Assembly (NCBI RefSeq): GCF_016031635.1
Contig: NZ_JACEGD010000045.1
Location: forward strand, 1-48,653
Reading direction: 5' to 3'
DNA from: Bradyrhizobium diversitatis
Lineage (GTDB): Bacteria > Pseudomonadota > Alphaproteobacteria > Rhizobiales > Xanthobacteraceae
DNA: 48,653 nt
Shown here: positions 7,631 through 16,007 of the stretch, in pieces
Layout of the letters: each line of letters starts with the position of its first letter
Position numbering within the stretch: position 1 is the stretch's first letter
Made by a program: the position numbers and the translations under genes
Notes under the pieces: generated by a model
The model's database searches: none
The model's input: the letters and a program-made list of their open reading frames with translations, nothing else
Told to the model about the DNA's origin: nothing

Positions 7631-7722
7631 GGTCGTCGCACCATGCCGGATCGGTCGTCCCGGAACTTTCGCGGAGGGTTGATTTTCGCCTGAGACGACT
7701 TTGATTTTTGCTTGAGACGACG
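7631..7722. promoter_or_regulatory. Operator candidate: 22-bp tandem repeat plus inverted GTCGTC pair
   Basis: Two adjacent 22-base units, 7679-7700 and 7701-7722, match at 19 of 22 positions (core TTGATTTT.GC.TGAGACGAC). Upstream, GGTCGTC occurs at 7631 and 7653, also 22 bases apart, and is the reverse complement of the GACGAC at the end of each unit (7694-7699 and 7716-7721). The array is thus four half-sites in two same-face pairs, in opposite orientation, inside the divergent promoter region of the MddA-like gene and the winged-helix/TPR regulator. A weaker third unit may begin at 7732 inside the regulator gene. Confidence 0.65.
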
Positions 7723-7727
7723 GAAAC

Positions 7728-9275
7728 GTGCGATTTTTCTTTGAAAACAACGTGCTGGACGGCGATCTGCGCGAATTGACCTGCGCCGGAGCAGCCGTTC
7801 CATTGCAGCCGCAAGTGTTCGATCTCTTGCTTTATCTGGTCACGCAACGCGCGCGTGTGGTCAGCAAGAGTGACCTGATCAGCCAGATCTGGGGCGACCG
7901 CATCGTCTCGGATTCCGCCCTGAACAGCCGGATCAACGCCGTGCGCAAGGCGATTGGCGACGACGGCGCGGCCCAGCGGCTGATCAAGACCATTCCTCGC
8001 AAGGGCTTTCGTTTCGTCGGCGAGGTCCGGGAAGAAGCGGCAGCCTCGCCCGCCCGGACGGAAGGAAAGCCGGCTCCCCCGCACGTGACGGACCGCCCTG
8101 GAATCGCGGTGCTCGCCTTCGAGAACATGAGCGGCGATCCCGCGCAGGACTATTTCGGCGACGGGATCAGCGAAGACATCCTCACCGCACTGTCGAAGCA
8201 GCGCTGGTTCATGGTGATCGCCCGCAACTCGTCCTTCACCTACAAGGGGCGCGCGGTCCACATCAGGCAGATCGCCGAGGAGCTCGGCGTCCGCTACGTC
8301 GTCGAAGGCAGCGTGCGCAAGGCGGACAAAAGGGTGCGCATCACCGCGCAGCTCAACGACGCCGTGTCGGGAAATCATCTCTGGGCCGAGCGTTATGACC
8401 GCGAGCTCGTCGACGTCTTCGCCGTGCAGGACGAAATCACCAACGCGATCGCCGCGGCGATCGAGCCGCAGATCCACGCGGCCGAGAATTTTCGCGCCCA
8501 TCGCAAGCCGCCCGCGAGCCTGGACGCCTGGGACCTGCTGATGCGTGCGCTGTCGCATTACTGGCGCGTGACCCGGCAGGATCACGACGCCGCCCGGGGG
8601 CTGCTCGAGCGCGCAATTGCCATCGATCCGAACTACGGCCAGGCGCTGTCGGTGCTGGCCGTGAACGCCATGTTCGGCGTGCATCTCGGCTGGGCCGAGC
8701 TGGCCGCGGTTGCCCCGGTCGCGGAAGCCGCCGCGCTCGCCGCGGTGCGCTGCGACCATGAGGACGCCTGGGCGCATGCCGCGCTCGGCAGCGTCTGCTT
8801 CTCGACTCGCAGGCTTGCGGACGCGCTGTCCGAGTTCGAGCAGGCGCTCGCGCTCAATCCGAACTTCTCGCTGGCGCAGGGCTATTACGCGCTGGCGCTG
8901 TCCTATGCCGGACGTTCCCGGGATTCGTTCGAGGCCGCGCAAAGGGCGATCCGGCTGTCACCGCGCGATCCGTCACTGGCGATCTATCACGGCATCGCCG
9001 CCTATGCCCGCTTCACCGAGCGGCATTATGACGAGGCCATCGCGCTGGCGCGCGAGGCAATCCGCCATCGCGGCGACCTCACCGGCGCCTACCGCGTGCT
9101 CGCGGTCTCCGCAGGCATGACGGGTGACGGATCGCTTGCGGAGATGGCGCTCGGCGAGCTCCGTCGCACCCAACCGGGCATCTCGCTGCACTGGATCGCG
9201 ACGCAACTGCCGTGGGCCAATGACGGGGATCGCGAGCACTATCTGGAGGGATTTCGGCGGGCGGGGTTACGGTAA
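7728..9275 (+). CDS. Winged-helix transcriptional regulator with TolB-like and TPR domains
   Basis: A 515-residue protein with an OmpR/CadC-type DNA-binding domain at about 3-95 (QPQVFDLLLYLVTQRARVVSK, IKTIPRKGFRFVGEV), a TolB N-terminal-like domain at about 120-255 (PGIAVLAFENMSGDPAQDYFGDGISEDI, RYVVEGSVRK) and TPR-type helices to the end. Such proteins are often annotated as adenylate cyclases, but no cyclase catalytic domain is present here. The start is GTG 7728, directly after the 22-bp repeats. It probably binds these repeats to control itself and the divergent MddA-like gene. No membrane helix is seen, so it is likely cytoplasmic; the signal is unknown. Confidence 0.85.
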   Translation: MRFFFENNVLDGDLRELTCAGAAVPLQPQVFDLLLYLVTQRARVVSKSDLISQIWGDRIVSDSALNSRINAVRKAIGDDGAAQRLIKTIPRKGFRFVGEVREEAAASPARTEGKPAPPHVTDRPGIAVLAFENMSGDPAQDYFGDGISEDILTALSKQRWFMVIARNSSFTYKGRAVHIRQIAEELGVRYVVEGSVRKADKRVRITAQLNDAVSGNHLWAERYDRELVDVFAVQDEITNAIAAAIEPQIHAAENFRAHRKPPASLDAWDLLMRALSHYWRVTRQDHDAARGLLERAIAIDPNYGQALSVLAVNAMFGVHLGWAELAAVAPVAEAAALAAVRCDHEDAWAHAALGSVCFSTRRLADALSEFEQALALNPNFSLAQGYYALALSYAGRSRDSFEAAQRAIRLSPRDPSLAIYHGIAAYARFTERHYDEAIALAREAIRHRGDLTGAYRVLAVSAGMTGDGSLAEMALGELRRTQPGISLHWIATQLPWANDGDREHYLEGFRRAGLR

Positions 9276-9284
9276 GGCGCGGCG

Positions 9285-9770
9285 CTACGTTCTCTTCCGG
9301 CGCAGGTGGACGATGACTTCGAGCCGCGCGATCTCGTGGCCGGGAAGCGCCTCGGGCACCTTGGTGAAGGCCAGGCCGTCGGTAACGTCGACCAGCATAT
9401 CCTCGCCTTCGAGATAGAAGTGCGGATGCACGGACGTGTCGGTGTCGAAGAACGACTTGATGCCGTCGGCCGCGATCCGGCGCAGCAGGCCGGCTTCGGT
9501 GAACTGGTTCAGCGTGTTGTAGACGGTCGCGAGCGACAGATACGCGTTCGTCGCCATCGCCTCTTCGTAGAGGCTCTCCGCGGTGACGTGACGGTGGCCG
9601 CCCAGGAACAGCAACTGGCCGAGCGCCAGGCGCTGGCGCGTCGGACGCAGGCCGGCATTGTTCAGCAATTGCAGGCAGTGCTGCACGCCCGCCTCCGACG
9701 AGAGATCGAGGCCGGCGACGTCAGGCCCGCTATCGTCACCCGCAGGGATCGTCGTTGTCAGAATGTCCAT
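9285..9770 (-). CDS. irr: Irr-like Fur-family iron regulator (paralogue without the HRM motif)
   Basis: A 161-residue Fur-superfamily regulator. The winged helix is typical of Irr: NAGLRPTRQRLALGQLLF, then HVTAESLYEEA and SLATVYNTLNQFTEAGLL. The C-terminal domain has SVHPHFYLEGEDMLVDV, with an HPH in place of the HHH run of canonical Irr, and ends LEVIVHLRRKR. The N-terminal heme regulatory motif GCPWHD of the well-known B. japonicum Irr is absent; the corresponding region reads VQHCLQLLNNAG. Irr normally represses heme synthesis and activates iron-scarcity genes. This copy is probably a second Irr, perhaps heme-insensitive or differently sensing. ATG 9770 is preferred over GTG 9782. A FixK/FNR box lies 86 bases upstream. 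Confidence 0.85.
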   Translation of the reverse strand: MDILTTTIPAGDDSGPDVAGLDLSSEAGVQHCLQLLNNAGLRPTRQRLALGQLLFLGGHRHVTAESLYEEAMATNAYLSLATVYNTLNQFTEAGLLRRIAADGIKSFFDTDTSVHPHFYLEGEDMLVDVTDGLAFTKVPEALPGHEIARLEVIVHLRRKRT

Positions 9771-10285
9771 GGATCGTCTCACGGCTCAAGGAAACGGGAC
9801 GCGCAGTGCCGCGTCCCGCCAGTTGCCATTCGATCGCAACAACGGTGGCTCGGCTTTGATCCGGATCAAATTCGCAGCACATCATGAACTCACCGGCGGC
9901 GTCGCGGCCCTTTCCGAGGACGATATTTCGCACCGCGGACAAATTGGAAGAGGTGCTGGCCGGCGCTGCAGCGGGCGCTCGGCGCAGAATGACGGCCTGA
10001 TGCTTTTGGTCGCAGGCGCAGGCTTGTGCAATCACGACCGGCATTGCCGCGAGGCCGCCTGGTCGCCCGGCGCGAGCCAGCCTGACATCGCAGAAGGACC
10101 CGCGGCAGAAACAGGACGCGCTGTACTTTTTTTGTGCGAACACTGTCGAGACTTTCATCTTGCGGCGCCGAACGAGACTGTGTGAGCCTCGATATCGGAT
10201 GGGGACTGGGATGGGCCGACCGTCGCTTTGCGCGCCAGGACGTTGCGAAGCGTGTGCGGCTGGCCTCGCTTGAGAAAGATACGAC
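9771..10285. promoter_or_regulatory. Divergent intergenic region between irr-like gene and dpp operon
   Basis: No gene is seen in these 515 bases; the short open frames have no credible protein character. The only strong signal is the FixK/FNR box at 9856-9869. An A/T-rich run (tactttttttgtgcg, about 10121-10136) lies about 150 bases before the binding-protein gene and may be part of a promoter, but no clear -35/-10 pair could be fixed. Confidence 0.4.
9856..9869. promoter_or_regulatory. FixK/FNR box upstream of the irr-like gene
   Basis: The sequence TTGATCCGGATCAA is a perfect TTGAT-N4-ATCAA site and sits in a 16-bp perfect palindrome (9855-9870). Its centre is about 92 bases before the irr-like ATG at 9770. 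If used as a class II site on the minus strand, transcription would start near 9821, and TCGAAT at 9833-9828 could serve as a poor -10. The divergent dpp operon is over 400 bases away and is a less likely target. This suggests low-oxygen control by a FixK/FnrN-type protein. Confidence 0.7.
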
Positions 10286-11836
10286 ATGTCAAAACGAGTG
10301 TTGCTTGGTCTTCTCCTGGCTTGCGGCCTTACGGCCCCGGCGCTGGCACAAGCGCCGAAAACAGGGGGCGCGATCAATGCCGTGATCCAGCCCGAGCCAC
10401 CCGGCCTGATGCTTGCGCAGATCCAGAACGGCCCGACCCAGATGGTGTCGGGCAACATCTTCGAAGGCCTGCTGCGCTACAGCCCCAAGCTCGAGCCGCA
10501 GCCGGAGCTTGCCGAGAGCTGGAGCGTCAGCGAGGACGCCAAGACCTACACCTTCAAGCTCAAGAAGGGCGTGACCTGGCATGACGGCAAGCCCTTCACC
10601 GCCGCCGACGTTCTGTTTTCGATCGAGATGCTGAAGCAGACCCACGCGCGCGCCCGCAACAATCTCGCGCAGGTCGAGAAGGTCGAGGCGCCCGACGACT
10701 ACACGGTGGTGTTCACGTTGAAACAGCCGTTCGGGCCCTTCCTCGGCATCTTCGAGGTCGGCTCGATGCCGATGGTGCCGAAGCATCTCTACGAAGGCAC
10801 CGACTGGAAGACCAATCCCTACAACAACGCGCCTGTCGGCACCGGCCCCTTCATGTTCAAGGAATGGCAGAAGGGCTCGTTCATCCGCCTAGTCAAGAAC
10901 CCGAACTACCACGAGAAGGGCAAGCCCTATCTCGACGAGATCTACTGGCAGGTCATTCCCGACGCCGCGGCGCGCGCGGTGGCGTATGAGACCGGCAAGG
11001 TGGACGTGCTGCCCGGCGGCTCGGTCGAGAATTTCGACGTGCCGCGGCTGTCCAAGCTGAAGGACACCTGCGTCACCGGCGCCGGCTGGGAGTTCTTCTC
11101 GCCGCTGGCGTGGCTGTGGCTGAACAACCGCCAGGGGCCGCTCGCGGACAAGCGGGTGCGGCAGGCGATCATGTACGCGATCGACCGCGACTTCGCCAAG
11201 GACGTGATCTGGAACGGGCTCGGCAAGGTCGCGACCGGCCCGTCAGCCTCGACCATCAAGTTCTACACCGACGACGTGAAGAAATATCCGTACGATCCGG
11301 CCAAGGCCAAGGCGCTGCTGAAGGAAGCCGGCTACAAGGGCGAGAAGATCCGCCTGCTGCCGCTCGCCTATGGCGAGACCTGGCAGCGCTGGGGCGAAGC
11401 GGTGAAGCAGAATCTCCAGGACGTCGGCATGACCATCGAGACGATCGCCACCGACGTTGCCGGCGGCAACCAGAAGATCGCCGAGTGGGACTACGACATC
11501 GCCTTCACATATCTGTACCAGTATGGCGATCCCGCGCTCGGGGTGGGGCGCAACTACGTCTCCAGTGCCATCGCCAAGGGCCAGATGTTCAACAACGTCG
11601 AGGGCTATTCCAACCCGGAGATCGACAAGCTGTTCGCCGACGGCGCGGTCGCGACGCCGGATTCCAAGCGCAAGGAGATCTACGAGAAGGCGCAGAAGAT
11701 CCTGGTCGAGGACGTGCCGGTGGCCTGGATGCTCGAGCTGCAGTTCCCAACCATCATGCGTTGCAAGGTCAAGAACCTGATCACCACGGGGATCGGGGTC
11801 AATGACGGCTTCAAGGACGCATGGCTCGACAAGTGA
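10286..11836 (+). CDS. Peptide-type ABC transporter substrate-binding protein (SBP family 5)
   Basis: A 516-residue periplasmic protein with a signal peptide (MSKRVLLGLLLACGLTAPALAQ, cleavage near 22). It has family 5 features: GNIFEGLLRYSPKLEPQPELAESWSVSEDAKTYTF near the N terminus, VTWHDGKPFTAADVLFSIEML at about 95-115, and RQAIMYAIDRDFAKDV further on. Binding proteins of this family capture di/oligopeptides, nickel or similar solutes; the substrate cannot be read from sequence. It is the first gene of an operon with two permeases and a double ATPase downstream. A palindromic repeat lies between it and the first permease, an arrangement that may allow more binding protein than membrane components to be made. 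Confidence 0.93.
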   Translation: MSKRVLLGLLLACGLTAPALAQAPKTGGAINAVIQPEPPGLMLAQIQNGPTQMVSGNIFEGLLRYSPKLEPQPELAESWSVSEDAKTYTFKLKKGVTWHDGKPFTAADVLFSIEMLKQTHARARNNLAQVEKVEAPDDYTVVFTLKQPFGPFLGIFEVGSMPMVPKHLYEGTDWKTNPYNNAPVGTGPFMFKEWQKGSFIRLVKNPNYHEKGKPYLDEIYWQVIPDAAARAVAYETGKVDVLPGGSVENFDVPRLSKLKDTCVTGAGWEFFSPLAWLWLNNRQGPLADKRVRQAIMYAIDRDFAKDVIWNGLGKVATGPSASTIKFYTDDVKKYPYDPAKAKALLKEAGYKGEKIRLLPLAYGETWQRWGEAVKQNLQDVGMTIETIATDVAGGNQKIAEWDYDIAFTYLYQYGDPALGVGRNYVSSAIAKGQMFNNVEGYSNPEIDKLFADGAVATPDSKRKEIYEKAQKILVEDVPVAWMLELQFPTIMRCKVKNLITTGIGVNDGFKDAWLDK

Positions 11837-11847
11837 GGCGCCGCCTT

Positions 11848-11993
11848 TCACCTTTCCCCGCTTGCGGGGAGAGGTCGAATGTGCGCTTTGCGCGCATTCG
11901 GGTGAGGGGGAGTCTCCGCGAGTCCAATTCTCGCCGTCCCCGCGGAGAATCCCCCTCACCCCGACCCTCTCCCCGCAAGCGGGGCGAGGGAGT
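11848..11993. repeat. Dispersed palindromic repeat, family A (copy 3), inside the dpp operon
   Basis: The segment starts ccccgcttgcggggagagg and ends ctctccccgcaagcggggcg, with an inner pair (gtgagggggagtctccgcg / cgcggagaatccccctcac). It is near-identical in plan to the copy at 22516-22664. It fills most of the 205 bases between the binding-protein gene and the first permease gene, both on the plus strand, and would form a stable structure in the operon mRNA. Confidence 0.85.
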
Positions 11994-12041
11994 TCACCGT
12001 CACCGTGGCTCTAGGCCACGCTCCAAGACATGACTCTCTAG

Positions 12042-13013
12042 ATGCTCTCCTTTGTTGCCCAGCGTGTCGTGAAGGGCGTGATCGTCCTGCTCGCGATCGT
12101 CGTCCTCAATTTCTTCCTGATCCGGCTTGCGCCCGGCGACCCCGCCATGGTGATGGCGGGCGAGGCCGGGGCCACCGATCAGGTCTTCGTCAAGCAGCTC
12201 CGGGAAAAGTTCGGGCTCGACAAGCCATTGCCGGAGCAGCTCTTCATCTACGTCAAGGGCGTCGTGACGCTCGACCTTGGCTTCTCCTTCCGCCAGCAGG
12301 CGCCAGTCGCAAAGCTGATCGGCGAACGGCTGCCGGCGACGCTGCTGCTGACACTGACCGCCTTCGCGATCTCGCTCGCGCTCGGCGTCCTGTTCGGCAC
12401 CTTCGCCGCGCGCTTTGCCGGCACCTTCCTCGACACCGCCATCACTGTGTTCGCGCTGATCTTCTACGCCATGCCGATCTTCTGGGTGGCGCTGATGGGC
12501 ATCCTGCTGTTCTCGGTCACCATGGATTGGTTGCCGAGCTTCGGTTACGAGACGGTCGGCGCCAATCTCACCGGCCCTGCTCATGCGCTCGACGTCGCAA
12601 AACACCTGATCATGCCGGCGATGACGCTCGGCCTGTTCTTCATGGCGACCTATACCCGCATGACGCGCGCCTCGATGCTGGAGGTGAAACGGCTCGACTT
12701 CGTCAAGACCGCGCGTGCAAAAGGTCTCTCCGACGCCGTGATCCAGCGCCGCCACGTGCTGCGCAACGCGCTGCTTCCCGTCGTGACGCTCGCCGGCGTC
12801 CATTCAGGCACGCTGATCGGCGGCGCCGTCATCACCGAGACTGTGTTCGCCTGGCCGGGCATCGGGCGCCTGATGTACGACGCGCTGCTGCAGCGGGACT
12901 ACAATCTGCTGCTCGGCGTCTTCGTGATCTGCTCCGCCATGGTCCTGATCTTCAACCTCATCACCGACCTGGTCTACCGGCTGGTCGATCCACGCATCGA
13001 ATTCGCCTCATGA
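12042..13013 (+). CDS. dppB: ABC transporter permease, DppB type
   Basis: A 323-residue inner-membrane permease with six helices. The first helix follows the start (VVKGVIVLLAIVVLNFFLIRLAPGDP, a family hallmark). The cytoplasmic EAA loop is visible at about 212-240 (DFVKTARAKGLSDAVIQRRHVLRNALLP), which docks on the ATPase. ETVFAWPGIGRLMYDAL at about 265-282 is also typical. The ATG at 12042 has no strong ribosome binding site. The stop overlaps the next permease start (ATGA at 13010-13013). With the other genes here it imports peptides or a similar solute. Confidence 0.93.
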   Translation: MLSFVAQRVVKGVIVLLAIVVLNFFLIRLAPGDPAMVMAGEAGATDQVFVKQLREKFGLDKPLPEQLFIYVKGVVTLDLGFSFRQQAPVAKLIGERLPATLLLTLTAFAISLALGVLFGTFAARFAGTFLDTAITVFALIFYAMPIFWVALMGILLFSVTMDWLPSFGYETVGANLTGPAHALDVAKHLIMPAMTLGLFFMATYTRMTRASMLEVKRLDFVKTARAKGLSDAVIQRRHVLRNALLPVVTLAGVHSGTLIGGAVITETVFAWPGIGRLMYDALLQRDYNLLLGVFVICSAMVLIFNLITDLVYRLVDPRIEFAS

Positions 13014-13849
13014 AACAGTTCTGGAAATCGATGCTGAAGAGCCCGAGCGGGGTCATCGGGCTCGTCATCCTCCTGCTTGCGATCTCCGTCGCGGTGTTCG
13101 GACCGATGCTGTTCCCGAACTCGCCGTGGCGCATGGTGCAGCGGCCGTTCCTGCCGCCGTTCACGCTCTCGACCGTGCCGCTCGGTACTGACGCGCTCGG
13201 CCGCGACGTGTTCGCCGGCATGATCTTCGGCGCACGGGTCTCGCTGCTGGTCGGCCTCGTCTCCACGCTGGTCGCACTGATCGTCGGCGTGCCGATCGGC
13301 GCCATGGCCGGCTATTTCGGCGGCAAGGTCGATGACGCCCTGATGCGCTTCACCGAGTTCTTCCAGACCATTCCGAGCTTCGCGCTGGCGATCGTGCTGG
13401 TCGCGATCCTGCAGCCCTCGATCTATTCGATCGTGGCCTCGATCGCCATCGTGAGCTGGCCGCCGGTGGCACGCCTCGTCCGCGGCGAGGTGCTGTCGCT
13501 GCGCACACGCGAATATGTCCAGGCCGCCGTGGTCACCGGCCAGAGCAACAGCTGGATCATCCTGCGCGAGATCCTGCCGAACGCGCTGTCGCCCGTGATC
13601 GTGCTGGCCTCGCTGATGGTGGCGACCGCGATCCTCCTGGAATCCTCGCTGTCGTTCCTCGGCCTCGGCGATCCCAATCTGATTTCCTGGGGCTACATGG
13701 TCGGCGCCGGCCGCACCGTGATCCGCCAAGCGTGGTGGATCACGGTATTTCCCGGCGTCGCCATCCTGATCTCGGTGCTCGGCCTCAATCTGATCGGCGA
13801 AGGGCTCAACGATGCGCTCAATCCGCGCCTGTCGCGCGAGGGACGCTGA
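13010..13849 (+). CDS. dppC: ABC transporter permease, DppC type
   Basis: A 279-residue partner permease. The N-terminal helix (GVIGLVILLLAISVAVFGPMLF) is followed by the family motif VPLGTDALGRDVFAGMIFGARVSLLVG (about 60-86). The EAA loop is REYVQAAVVTGQSNSWIILREILPNALSP (about 163-191), and the C terminus has GLNLIGEGLNDALNPRL. Start ATG 13010 overlaps the DppB stop by four bases, and its own stop is one base before the ATPase start, so the permeases and ATPase are translationally linked. The pair of permeases forms the membrane channel. Confidence 0.93.
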   Translation: MKQFWKSMLKSPSGVIGLVILLLAISVAVFGPMLFPNSPWRMVQRPFLPPFTLSTVPLGTDALGRDVFAGMIFGARVSLLVGLVSTLVALIVGVPIGAMAGYFGGKVDDALMRFTEFFQTIPSFALAIVLVAILQPSIYSIVASIAIVSWPPVARLVRGEVLSLRTREYVQAAVVTGQSNSWIILREILPNALSPVIVLASLMVATAILLESSLSFLGLGDPNLISWGYMVGAGRTVIRQAWWITVFPGVAILISVLGLNLIGEGLNDALNPRLSREGR

Positions 13850-13850
13850 C

Positions 13851-15470
13851 ATGACCGCCCCCGCCACCGTCGCGATCAAGAACCTGCGGATCGCGCTGCC
13901 CAAGAGCGCCGAACGGCCTTACGCCGTCGACGGCATCTCGCTGGACCTGCGGGCCGGCAAGATCGTCTGCGTGGTCGGCGAATCCGGTTCCGGCAAATCG
14001 ATGTGCGCGCACGCGCTGATGGGCCTCTTGCCCGATACGGTCGACGTCACGGCCGGCGAGATCATGTTCGAGGGCCGCGACCTGCTCAAGCTCGACGACG
14101 ACGGCTGGCGCGACCTGCGCGGCCGCCGGCTCGCGATGATCTTCCAGGAGCCGATGACGGCGCTCAATCCCTTGATGCGGATCGGCGACCAGATGGCGGA
14201 GATGTTCGAGGCGCACGGCCTGCTGACGCCGAGGGAACGCCGCGCGAGGGCGCTCGCATTGGCACGCGAAGTCGGCCTGCCCGACCCGGAACGAATCGTG
14301 CGCGCCTATCCGCACCAGCTCTCCGGCGGCCAGCGCCAGCGCGCCATGATCGCGATGGCCCTCGCGCTCGAGCCGGCCGTGCTGGTCGCGGACGAGCCGA
14401 CGACCGCGCTCGACGTCACCACGCAGGCGCAGATCCTGAAGCTGATCCGCAATCTCCAGCGCAACCGCAACATGGCGGTGATGTTCATCACCCATGATTT
14501 CGGCGTCGTCGCCGACATTGCCGACCAGGTCGTGGTGCTCAGGCACGGCAAGGTCGTCGAGGAAGGTCCCGCCGCGACCGTCTTCAGCGCGCCGCAGCAC
14601 GACTACACCAAGGCGCTGCTCGCCGCCGTGCCGTCGATGGATCCGCCGGCGCGCGCTCCTCTCGACGATCGGGCCAGGGCCGTCGAGGTGATCGGGCTGG
14701 ACAAGACCTACGTCACCTCGGGCGGCTGGTTTCGCGAGGACCGCCGCGTCGATGCGGCGCGCGCGGTCAATTTCAGCATCCTCAAGGGCGAGACGCTCGG
14801 CCTGGTCGGCGAATCCGGTTCGGGCAAATCGTCCGTGGCGCGCCTGGTGATGCGGCTGATCGAGGCCGACCGCGGCACGGTGCGGATCGGTGAGACCGAC
14901 CTGACCTCGCTTTCCGGCAAGGCGCTGCGCGCCGAGCGTCATCGCATCCAGATGATCTTTCAGGATCCGTTCGCCTCGCTCAATCCGCGCCGCAAGATCG
15001 GTCACATCATCGCCGACGGCCCGATCGCGGCCGGTGTCGATACGAAGGTCGCGTTCGACCGCGCCCGCGATCTCCTCAAGATGGTCGGCCTGGACGCCGG
15101 CGCGCTCGAACGCTATCCGCACGAATTCTCCGGCGGCCAGCGTCAGCGCATCGGCATTGCGCGCGCGCTTGCGCTCGAGCCGGAGATCATCGTCGCCGAC
15201 GAGGCCGTCTCCGCACTCGACGTCTCGGTGCAGGCGCAGGTGTTGAGACTGCTCGAAGACCTCAAGGCGCGTCTCGGCCTCTCGATGCTGTTCATCACCC
15301 ACGATCTGCGCGTCGCAGCCCAGATCTGCGACCGCATCGCGGTGATGCAACGCGGCGCCATCGTCGAGCTGACGCCGACCGCACAACTGTTCGCCGCGCC
15401 CGAGCATGCCTATACGCGCGAGCTGCTCGCGGCGGTGCCGGGACGAAAGGAGCAAGCGCCGGCGGCCTGA
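13851..15470 (+). CDS. Double ATP-binding protein of the dpp-type importer (DppD-DppF fusion)
   Basis: A 539-residue protein with two complete ABC ATPase domains in one chain. Domain 1 (about 1-265) has Walker A GESGSGKS, signature LSGGQRQRAMIA and Walker B VLVADEPTTALD. Domain 2 (about 280-535) has Walker A GESGSGKS, signature FSGGQRQRIGIA and a Walker B region IIVADEAVSALD, with A where domain 1 has the usual P. Both have the H-loop FITHD. Single-chain forms are common in this family and replace separate DppD and DppF. It energises uptake through the two permeases encoded just upstream. ATG 13851 is chosen over ATG 13812, which lies inside the permease gene. Confidence 0.93.
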   Translation: MTAPATVAIKNLRIALPKSAERPYAVDGISLDLRAGKIVCVVGESGSGKSMCAHALMGLLPDTVDVTAGEIMFEGRDLLKLDDDGWRDLRGRRLAMIFQEPMTALNPLMRIGDQMAEMFEAHGLLTPRERRARALALAREVGLPDPERIVRAYPHQLSGGQRQRAMIAMALALEPAVLVADEPTTALDVTTQAQILKLIRNLQRNRNMAVMFITHDFGVVADIADQVVVLRHGKVVEEGPAATVFSAPQHDYTKALLAAVPSMDPPARAPLDDRARAVEVIGLDKTYVTSGGWFREDRRVDAARAVNFSILKGETLGLVGESGSGKSSVARLVMRLIEADRGTVRIGETDLTSLSGKALRAERHRIQMIFQDPFASLNPRRKIGHIIADGPIAAGVDTKVAFDRARDLLKMVGLDAGALERYPHEFSGGQRQRIGIARALALEPEIIVADEAVSALDVSVQAQVLRLLEDLKARLGLSMLFITHDLRVAAQICDRIAVMQRGAIVELTPTAQLFAAPEHAYTRELLAAVPGRKEQAPAA

Positions 15471-15833
15471 GGTACTGGCCGGGGCGGATGCACCGAATTT
15501 CGAGATCGTTCCAAAAACTTGGACGCCGCAAGAGGCGAAACATATTCGCTCCGGCAGCATTTGCTTCGTGAGACTTTCCTTGCCGACGGGCGCAAGGACA
15601 GGCTGACATAAGCATTCCCCCCGCTCGGCTGCTGGAGCTGCGCAACCGACATGAAGTGGTGGACCAGCCTTGCAACCCAATAAGAACACCGGCACGTTGG
15701 GATGTGCGGTCACGCGCTTTTTATTCGGTCGTGACTGACAAGCCGCTTCAAGGTCGACGGCGGCACCATAGATGACGATTGGATGTTTTGCGTCATCTCA
15801 TGACAGATTCATGAGTTGAGATTTGGAGCGACC
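15471..15833. other. Intergenic region with a palindrome before the small gene
   Basis: No gene is seen here. A perfect inverted repeat CTCATGA-N5-TCATGAG lies at 15797-15815, ending 18 bases before the ATG of the next small gene, so it overlaps or adjoins its promoter or leader. It could be an operator. No terminator with a T tract was found after the ATPase gene. Confidence 0.4.
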
Positions 15834-16001
15834 ATGGGCGAAGTCATTCGATTTGTCTCAAAGTCCGAGCGCGAGCGAGCGCGTCTCATTCAGGAGGCGC
15901 GCGCCATCTACGACAGCATCTTTCCTCCGGCGAACTCGGCCGCCGAGGCGCAGGACGAACCGGCGATCGGTCGCACGTTCATCGGCCGCGACGGGGAGTA
16001 A
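15834..16001 (+). CDS. Small conserved hypothetical protein (55 aa)
   Basis: The protein begins MGEVIRFVSKSERERARLIQEARAIYDSIF. I recall this N-terminal pattern from short uncharacterised proteins in bradyrhizobia. It is highly charged, has no membrane segment and is likely helical in its first half. ATG 15834 is preferred over an in-frame upstream ATG at 15816 because GGAG lies seven bases before it. The next small gene starts six bases downstream, so the two are co-transcribed. Function unknown. Confidence 0.7.
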   Translation: MGEVIRFVSKSERERARLIQEARAIYDSIFPPANSAAEAQDEPAIGRTFIGRDGE

Positions 16002-16007
16002 CGTATC

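Noticed and set aside
7732..7751. Third copy of the 22-bp operator unit inside the regulator gene
   Set aside because: Only the gatttttN(2)ttga part matches and the phase is shifted by about seven bases, so it is not counted as a full unit.
12005..13849. Single 614-codon frame over both permease genes
   Set aside because: Its first half is out of frame with the true DppB; only the part from 13010 (DppC) is real. There is no permease fusion.
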